The translations under genes and the position numbers were made by a program. The notes below the pieces were generated by a model that was given only the letters and a program-made list of their open reading frames with translations, was not told the DNA's origin and did no database searches. From the NCBI GenBank assembly GCA_036802945.1, contig DAIRVG010000008.1, forward strand, positions 24,714 to 88,713: a stretch of DNA of 64,000 nucleotides, in the 5' to 3' direction. Positions 58,972-64,000 of the stretch are shown here, in pieces; within the stretch, counting starts at the first letter, position 1; each line of letters starts with the position of its first letter. Source of the stretch: Gp6-AA40 sp036802945 (lineage in GTDB: Bacteria; Acidobacteriota; Vicinamibacteria; Vicinamibacterales; UBA2999).

Positions 58972-60211
58972 CTTGCTGGCGCGCCACCTGGATGTCGTCG
59001 TCGTTCAGGCCGAGAACGGAACGGAGAACCTCTTCGGTGTGTTCTCCCAGGAGCGGCGAGCGCCGAACCTCCGCAGGTGAATCCGAAAGTTTGATCGGAT
59101 TACCCACCGTCAGATACTTGCCGCGTTCTGGATGGTCGACTTCGACCACGGTTCCAGTCTGACGGAGGGACGGCTCCTCGGCGAGTTCCTTCATCGAGAG
59201 AATCGGGCCGCATGGAACGTTCAACGGATTGAGCGTCGCCATCACCTCCATCTTGCTCAAGGTCATCGTCCATTTTTCGATTTCGGCAAACACGTGAGCC
59301 AGCCTGGGAAGACGCGCGTCAGGTGTGTTGAAGTTCGGGTCGTCCAGCCAATCGGCGTGGCCGATCACCTTGGCCAGCGTCGGAAAGGCCTGCACCTGCG
59401 CGATCACATAGATGTACGCATCTGGATCGGTCTCCCACCCTTTGCATTTGACAATCCAGCCTGGATGGCCGCCGCCGGAAGCGTTGCCAGCGCGTGGGAC
59501 CGCATCGCCGAATGTTCCGTTGGGGTACTGGGGATACTCCTTGAGCACGCCACCGCGCGCGAGGCGCTGCTGGTCGCGAAGCTTTACCCGGCACAGGTTC
59601 AGCACGGTATCCTGCATCGCGCAGGTGACCCGCTGCCCGCGCCCGCTCTTCTCGCGATGAAACAGGGCGGCCAGAATGCCCGCCACCAGATGGATGCCGG
59701 TGCCGGAATCGCCGATCTGGGAGCCGGTCACCATCGGGAAACCGCCGATCTCGCCGGACGTCGAGGCCGACCCGCCGGTGCACTGGGCGACATTCTCGTA
59801 CACCTTGCAGTCCTCGAAAGGACCGGGGCCGAATCCTTTCACCGAGGCATAGATCATTCGCGGATTGATCTGCTGTATTTTCTCCCACGGGAAGCCCATC
59901 CGGTCGATCGCGCCGGGCGCATAATTCTCGACCATCACATCGCAGTGCTCGATCAGCTTTGTGAAGATTTTCTTGCCCGCTTCGGTCTTCGGATTCAACG
60001 TGATGCCACGCTTGTTGCTGTTCAGCATCGTGAAATAGAGGCTGTCGACTCCTGGAATGTCGCGCAGCTGGCTGCGCGTCGGGTCGCCCTCACCAGGCCG
60101 CTCGATCTTGATGACGTCGGCTCCAAACCAGGCCAGAATCTGGGTGCACGTCGGTCCGGACTGCACGTGCGTCATGTCCAGGACCCGGACACCTTCCAGA
60201 GCTTTCCCCAT
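58961..60211 (-). CDS. frc: Formyl-CoA transferase (class III CoA-transferase)
   Basis: 416 residues, highly similar throughout to Escherichia coli Frc as I recall it: 'VQSGPTCTQILAWFGADVIK' with Gln17, 'RSQLRDIPGVDSLYFTMLNS', 'VYENVAQCTGG', catalytic Asp168 in 'QIGDSGTGIHL' and 'YPQYPNGTFGDAVPR'. It transfers CoA from formyl-CoA to oxalate. Oxalyl-CoA decarboxylase (oxc), the usual partner, is not in the window. Confidence 0.92.
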   Translation of the reverse strand: MGKALEGVRVLDMTHVQSGPTCTQILAWFGADVIKIERPGEGDPTRSQLRDIPGVDSLYFTMLNSNKRGITLNPKTEAGKKIFTKLIEHCDVMVENYAPGAIDRMGFPWEKIQQINPRMIYASVKGFGPGPFEDCKVYENVAQCTGGSASTSGEIGGFPMVTGSQIGDSGTGIHLVAGILAALFHREKSGRGQRVTCAMQDTVLNLCRVKLRDQQRLARGGVLKEYPQYPNGTFGDAVPRAGNASGGGHPGWIVKCKGWETDPDAYIYVIAQVQAFPTLAKVIGHADWLDDPNFNTPDARLPRLAHVFAEIEKWTMTLSKMEVMATLNPLNVPCGPILSMKELAEEPSLRQTGTVVEVDHPERGKYLTVGNPIKLSDSPAEVRRSPLLGEHTEEVLRSVLGLNDDDIQVARQQGAI

Positions 60212-60570
60212 TGATTACCTCTTCCCCTGAAATGTTGACGCTATTCGTGTGGGACGAGAATTCTATCCTCGGTATGAACGTTTTGAGAACCGACGCCGTC
60301 CTGGCAATCGTTCAAGGTGAGACTAAGGGCGCAATCAGGAGGGGGGAGCTCGGCGAGTGGACGTCTCGCACAGAGTCCGCGCCGTCGAGCGGCGCGAGGG
60401 ATCAGGCTCTCGAGGCAGACTCGCCGCAGGAGCCGCCATTAAAAGGCTCCAGGCCAAGTCGATTTGATTGCGGTCGTTTAGAATCAGTGACTTGACCGCG
60501 TGTTCGCCGAAGCTGGGAAGCGCGAACCATGCGGCGGGCGATGGCCCGCCGCATGGGTATGAGCCCGGTT
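60212..60570. other. Intergenic region between frc and the MBL-fold gene
   Basis: About 360 bp with no supported gene. It contains the perfect hairpin at 60527-60556 and probably the frc promoter at its left end; no strong -35/-10 pair was recognised. Confidence 0.4.
60527..60556 (-). terminator. Perfect 13-bp hairpin downstream of the MBL-fold gene
   Basis: CCATGCGGCGGGC-GATG-GCCCGCCGCATGG, 15 nt after the stop codon of the MBL-fold gene. No clear U-run, so it may act with Rho or stabilise the 3' end. Confidence 0.6.
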
Positions 60571-62157
60571 CTAATTTGTCCCGCCGCTGCCGGCGAATTT
60601 CGCGAAATCCGCCCACGGGTACACACGACCCCCGTGGATGGGTGCGATGGTCGTGACGTCCAGCTTCAGTCGCTGCACGTTGTTGTAGAAGGTTCTGCTC
60701 GCTGGGCTGACCGTGGTCGGGAGCGGCGCGTTCGGCGCGGGCGGCGTGAACAGATCCGCTTCGACCACAATCTTCTCCTTGGGGAGATACGCGATCAGCA
60801 TGCCTTGAGCGTGAGCGAGGCCCTGGACGTTGTAGATCTCCATGACCTTCGTCCCATCCGTTAGCACATATTTCTGGCCCACCGTCTCGAACGTGTACCC
60901 CTCCGCGACTTCCTCTGGCGGAGCGAGGGCCAGCCGGTCAGGCTTCAACATCCACGGCTTAACCGTCAGGACCTCTGCGTAGTAGGAGTGATTCGCTTGC
61001 TGCAGGACGATCGTCACGCCCTCCTGCGCAACGTAGGCGCGGACGCCGCCCAGGTGGTCCCAATGGTGATGCGTGCTCACCAGGTACCGAATCGGCTTGT
61101 TGGGAATCAGTCTCTTCACTTCCGCGATGACGGCGAGTGACCGATCCTCGTTGAGCGGTGCCTCGATGACCGTGATGAAGTCACGGAACTCGACGGCGAT
61201 GCTGGAGTGCGTTCCACCACCTACGTACCACACGCCATCCGCCGTTTTCGTCGACTCGACGCGGACCGGCGGGATGGTTGCTGAACGCACCGCGTCGGGA
61301 ACGGTCAGGGCGGCGCCAGTCACGTTCAGCTGCACGTTGCTGACCGTGAGACCGAACTGGTTGTGCCCGCCGCTCACGTTCACTCCCTCGCCTTCCAGAT
61401 CGTCATCAAGATCATGGTGCGCATGGAACGTGCTGGGGAACATCACGCCACCACCGAAATCCTTGTAGTTGGTGAGGACCAGTTCGTAATACAGATCTCC
61501 GACGACGGGATTGGGGAAATACGTCTGGATCCGTTCGACCAGGTTCCTGTCGTTGATCCCGCACTGCACCCGGTACTTCCCGAGCGCCATGAACACGACG
61601 GCTCTGATCCGACCCTTTCCTTGCTCATTGCGCGTGATGACAATCGGGTTGGCCCCTGGCTCCAGAGCGGCTTTGAGACAGCCGTGCGGGGTGAGCCAGA
61701 CCTCGAGCTGCCGTTGTTCCGCGTCGGCTGGCGCCGGAACCACCGCTGTGCCGTTCAGGTTCCAGGCGTAGTTGCCGCTGACCATCTGTATCGTCCGTTG
61801 GTCCCCGATGAGTGGGTTGGTAACCACGGGAGCATTGCCTCCACCTGCAGGTCCGCCCTGGCCGGTTCCCTGCCTCAAGGTGTAGTCCACCTTGGAGGAT
61901 TTGGAGTCGTAGTCGATGGTTCGGGTGTAGGTGGTCAACTGATTCGCCGGCCAGTCCATCGCCGGGGAATAGTTCTGGCCCGCCGCAGCGATATAGCCGG
62001 CGGTTCCGGAATACGTGATCGACTTCAAGTTGTCGGCGCCCATCGCCTTGAGTGACGTCTGCAACAGCGTCCGGGCATCCGGCTCCTGGGCGATCCCGGC
62101 CGCGCGTATCAGGGTCAGCAGAAGGCCGACACAGAGAATCCACAATCTGCCGTTCAT
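60571..62157 (-). CDS. Exported MBL-fold metallo-hydrolase
   Basis: 528 residues with signal peptide ('ILCVGLLLTLIRAAGIAQ'). The N-terminal 300 residues are an outer-membrane-lipoprotein-sorting-like beta region without named motifs. The C-terminal part is a metallo-beta-lactamase fold: 'STHHHWDHLGGVRAYV' (HxHxDH), a later His in 'QGLAHAQGM' and Asp in 'VVEADLFTPP'. It is likely a periplasmic hydrolase; the substrate is unknown. A strong AAAGGAGGAG site precedes the ATG. Confidence 0.85.
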   Translation of the reverse strand: MNGRLWILCVGLLLTLIRAAGIAQEPDARTLLQTSLKAMGADNLKSITYSGTAGYIAAAGQNYSPAMDWPANQLTTYTRTIDYDSKSSKVDYTLRQGTGQGGPAGGGNAPVVTNPLIGDQRTIQMVSGNYAWNLNGTAVVPAPADAEQRQLEVWLTPHGCLKAALEPGANPIVITRNEQGKGRIRAVVFMALGKYRVQCGINDRNLVERIQTYFPNPVVGDLYYELVLTNYKDFGGGVMFPSTFHAHHDLDDDLEGEGVNVSGGHNQFGLTVSNVQLNVTGAALTVPDAVRSATIPPVRVESTKTADGVWYVGGGTHSSIAVEFRDFITVIEAPLNEDRSLAVIAEVKRLIPNKPIRYLVSTHHHWDHLGGVRAYVAQEGVTIVLQQANHSYYAEVLTVKPWMLKPDRLALAPPEEVAEGYTFETVGQKYVLTDGTKVMEIYNVQGLAHAQGMLIAYLPKEKIVVEADLFTPPAPNAPLPTTVSPASRTFYNNVQRLKLDVTTIAPIHGGRVYPWADFAKFAGSGGTN

Positions 62158-62734
62158 ATCTCCTCCTTTTTCCAGACCGATGATGGTCGGCGCAGCGCGC
62201 CTGCGGAAGCAGGCCAGCGCAGGGCCGGCGCGTCCGGTGTGGCGTGATTTCGGCTGACCACGAAAGCACTAAGCGAATTGGTCCCAGCGACGACGCGTGC
62301 GGAAGACTGGAGCGGCCGAAGAATGATGGAACCACGGGTCACTGTCAAGGTCGAAGGACCGTACTCACATCTCGTTTGAGATATGTTGCGACATCCTTCC
62401 ACGAATCCAGCCGATCGGAGGGCTCGTCGGCTGGACGTCGTGTCGGCGACACCGGGGGGCGTTCGTTCACCGTTGTCCTCCCTGACGCCTGTAGCGCATA
62501 GCAATCGCGGTCTTGCCCCCGAATTCTAGTCCCCAGCCCACCCGCACGCGCTGCAATCGACGCCATTCCACGGCATTCCGTGGATCATCCACAGCCACAG
62601 TCCTTTACGGCTTGCCCGGTCGGCATTTCCAGAGAATCGTGTCTCCACGCAGTCTCCGGTGACGAGTTGTAACGCACCATAGCCGCCCCTCGGGGATCCG
62701 TGAGCGGCCCCAGGGCAGAGACAGGAGCCATCAA
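62158..62734. other. Intergenic region with a decayed helix-turn-helix gene
   Basis: About 575 bp without an intact gene. The minus strand carries the HTH fragment described separately (62345-62470). The rest shows no recognised similarity; a possible plus-strand promoter for the PD40 gene was not identified. Confidence 0.4.
62345..62470 (-). pseudogene. Remnant of an Acidobacteria-type HTH/TolB-like regulator
   Basis: A GTG-started frame encodes 'RPADEPSDRLDSWKDVATYL' and 'KRDVSTVLRP' before a stop. In intact relatives the same wording begins a winged/helix-turn-helix domain followed by 'WE...GLPVHR' and a long PD40 or TPR part. Here the frame ends at once and nothing recognisable follows, so it is a truncated relic. 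Confidence 0.6.
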
Positions 62735-63682
62735 ATGACACGCTGCAGTTCGAGAGTAGGACTCTGTAGTTTGGCCTTCGTCGCGGTGCTGGCCATCCTC
62801 GTTCCCCAGCAGGTCGAAACCGCGAAGAAATTTTCGGAGTGGTCCCCGCCCGTCAACTTGGGTCCGGTCGTCAATTCGGCGTTCGAAGAGTTCTTGCCGG
62901 AGATGTCGAAAGATGGGCGCAGCCTCTACTTCGCCTCAAATCGTCCGGGCCCCTTCGGAGGCGAGGATCTCTGGGTCTCGCGACGCGCTACGCGCGACGA
63001 CGCCTGGGACGAACCGCTGAATCTGGGACCTCACGTCAATACAAGCTTCAACGAACGCTCACCCGCTCTCTCGCGCGATGGGCACTACCTGTTTTTCGCG
63101 ACGACCCGTCCAGGAGGTTCCGGCGGCTTCGACATCTGGGTGTCCTGGCGTGCCCATACGCGCGACGACTTCGGCTGGCAGCCACCTGTGAACCTTGGTC
63201 CGGGGGTCAACGGAGCATTTGGCGATTTCGGCCCCACGTTCTTTGAGAACGACGAGATCGGGATTCCCAATCTCTTCTTCGCGAGCAGTCGGCCCGGGGT
63301 TGGAGGCGTTGACATCTACCGCAGTGAGCTTTTGGCCAGCGGTTCGTTCGGGCCAGCCCTCTTGATCCGCGAACTCAGCACGCCACAGAACGACTTCCGT
63401 CCGACGATTCGGCCGGATGGCCTCGAGGTGTTCTTTGATTCGAACCGGCCGGGTCCGCCGGGCGTGGCGGGGATCGGCCTCCGCGACTTGTGGGTGTCCA
63501 CACGCGAGACCCCTTCCAACACCTGGTCTCCCCCCGTGAACCTGGGGTCTGGAGTCAATACGGAATTCAACGACACCCTCCCCGCGTTGTCTTCCGACGG
63601 CATGACACTCATCTTTACGTCCGATCGGCCAGGTTCGGGAGGGAATGACCTCTACATGAGCTCTCGCGCACGAGAGAACTGA
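62735..63682 (+). CDS. Exported PD40 (TolB-like beta-propeller) protein
   Basis: 315 residues, signal peptide to about residue 30. At least five PD40-type repeats ('SKDGRSLYFASNRPGPFGGEDLWVS', 'SRDGHYLFFATTRPGGSGGFDIWVS', 'SSDGMTLIFTSDRPGSGGNDLYMS' pattern) form most of a beta-propeller, each preceded by 'W.PPVNLGP.VN'. Such proteins bind proteins or glycans in the periplasm. The IS remnant begins 15 nt after the stop. Confidence 0.88.
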   Translation: MTRCSSRVGLCSLAFVAVLAILVPQQVETAKKFSEWSPPVNLGPVVNSAFEEFLPEMSKDGRSLYFASNRPGPFGGEDLWVSRRATRDDAWDEPLNLGPHVNTSFNERSPALSRDGHYLFFATTRPGGSGGFDIWVSWRAHTRDDFGWQPPVNLGPGVNGAFGDFGPTFFENDEIGIPNLFFASSRPGVGGVDIYRSELLASGSFGPALLIRELSTPQNDFRPTIRPDGLEVFFDSNRPGPPGVAGIGLRDLWVSTRETPSNTWSPPVNLGSGVNTEFNDTLPALSSDGMTLIFTSDRPGSGGNDLYMSSRAREN

Positions 63683-63696
63683 TCGCTGGCCCTCAG

Positions 63697-64000
63697 CAGG
63701 CTGCTGAAAAAGTGAATCGAAAGGGATCGACACAATAATCCCCGCGTACTACGATGCTCCCGACATTCTGGAAGGGAGCATGCTGATGCGAGGAGACGAT
63801 CCGCGCAACCGACTCGATGTTTAGCTATGTGACGCCGGAAGCGCGCGTGCGGGCTGATCATCCGCTGCGGCGATTCGGCGGATGACCGACGCCGCCCTGG
63901 AGCGACTGTCGCCGCGATTCGACCGGCTGTACTCGGCGATTGGGTGCCCGTCGATTCCGCCCGAGCAGTTTTAGCTCGACGATCGGCCCACCTTCGCGCT
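63697..64000 (+). mobile_element. Left end of an IS5-like insertion sequence (decayed, continues past window)
   Basis: GCAGGCTGCTGAAAAAG at 63703-63719 resembles terminal inverted repeats of this IS group. Downstream is a transposase N-terminus broken into three frames: 'MRGDDPRN' from 63786 then a stop; 'MFSYVTPEARVRADHPLRR' from 63817; 'MTDAALERLSPRFDRLYSAI' and 'GCPSIPPEQ' from 63882, ending in TAG. Joined they follow the family order, so the element carries frameshifts and is probably inactive. Confidence 0.75.
63786..63974 (+). pseudogene. Frameshifted IS5-type transposase fragment
   Basis: Three short frames reconstruct the transposase start described for the element: a stop after 'NRLDV', a shift between 'DHPLRRFGG' and 'MTDAAL', and a stop after 'IPPEQF'. 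The catalytic domain lies beyond or is lost. Confidence 0.7.

Noticed and set aside
62154..62504. 116-residue minus-strand frame
   Set aside because: It overlaps the HTH remnant in another frame and ends in the ribosome binding site of the MBL gene; no domain.

Overview
This is a G+C-rich bacterial chromosome segment. It is a scaffold rather than finished sequence: two runs of exactly 100 N (31186-31285 and 52554-52653) look like fixed-size placeholders. The gene content points to Acidobacteriota, plausibly class Vicinamibacteria. The evidence is a TonB-dependent receptor with an N-terminal carboxypeptidase-regulatory-like domain, a PD40-repeat exported protein, a remnant of the 'DSWK..A.YL.RDV.TV' helix-turn-helix typical of that phylum, a proton pyrophosphatase, and many small palindromic intergenic repeats. 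The placement is inference; no rRNA is present.

Layout. 1-2.2 kb: a HEAT-repeat/cyclophilin protein, then two tandem 16-17 residue lysine-rich micropeptide genes with their own ribosome binding sites and terminators. 2.2-10.4 kb: TPR protein, ddl, divergent tgt-yajC-secD-secF, uppP and a DUF502 protein (envelope building and Sec export). 10.4-15.7 kb: H+-pyrophosphatase and tonB-exbB-exbD-exbD (energisation). 15.8-21.3 kb: receiver protein, large TonB-dependent receptor, TPR lipoprotein. 21.6-30.1 kb: rel, ridA, rpmB, two unknown divergent genes, DksA-type protein, lon, histone-deacetylase-like protein (stress and growth control). 30.1-35.6 kb, minus strand: ileS-lspA-lgt-rluA-NUDIX (translation and lipoprotein maturation). 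35.7-38.4 kb: paired M16 peptidases. 38.5-44.6 kb, minus strand: aspA, exported methyltransferase, thiD, moaE-moaD, prfA-prmC, HIT protein.

45-51 kb: di-heme cytochrome, class I fumarase, erpA with a Fur-rubrerythrin fusion regulator, PHP phosphoesterase overlapping a degenerate ABC-ATPase homologue. 51-52.8 kb: two cold-shock proteins around a YdcF protein, then an assembly gap bordered by a glycosyltransferase fragment. 52.8-56.1 kb: a 5'-3' exonuclease and a split LigD-type end-joining pair (ligase and primase-polymerase) that converge and overlap. 56.3-64 kb: an unknown helical membrane-linked protein, a GT39-type membrane protein, formyl-CoA transferase, an exported MBL-fold protein, an HTH pseudogene fragment, a PD40 protein, and the decayed end of an IS5-like element.

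Most genes are core housekeeping functions in tight operons. The strongest unexplained signals are the duplicated micropeptide genes, whose differences are synonymous apart from one inserted alanine codon; the Fur-ferritin-like fusion; the ABC homologue lacking all catalytic motifs; -10 boxes placed directly against start codons, suggesting leaderless mRNAs at several very short divergent spacers; and several families of dispersed hairpin repeats. No tRNA, rRNA, CRISPR array or phage module was recognised.
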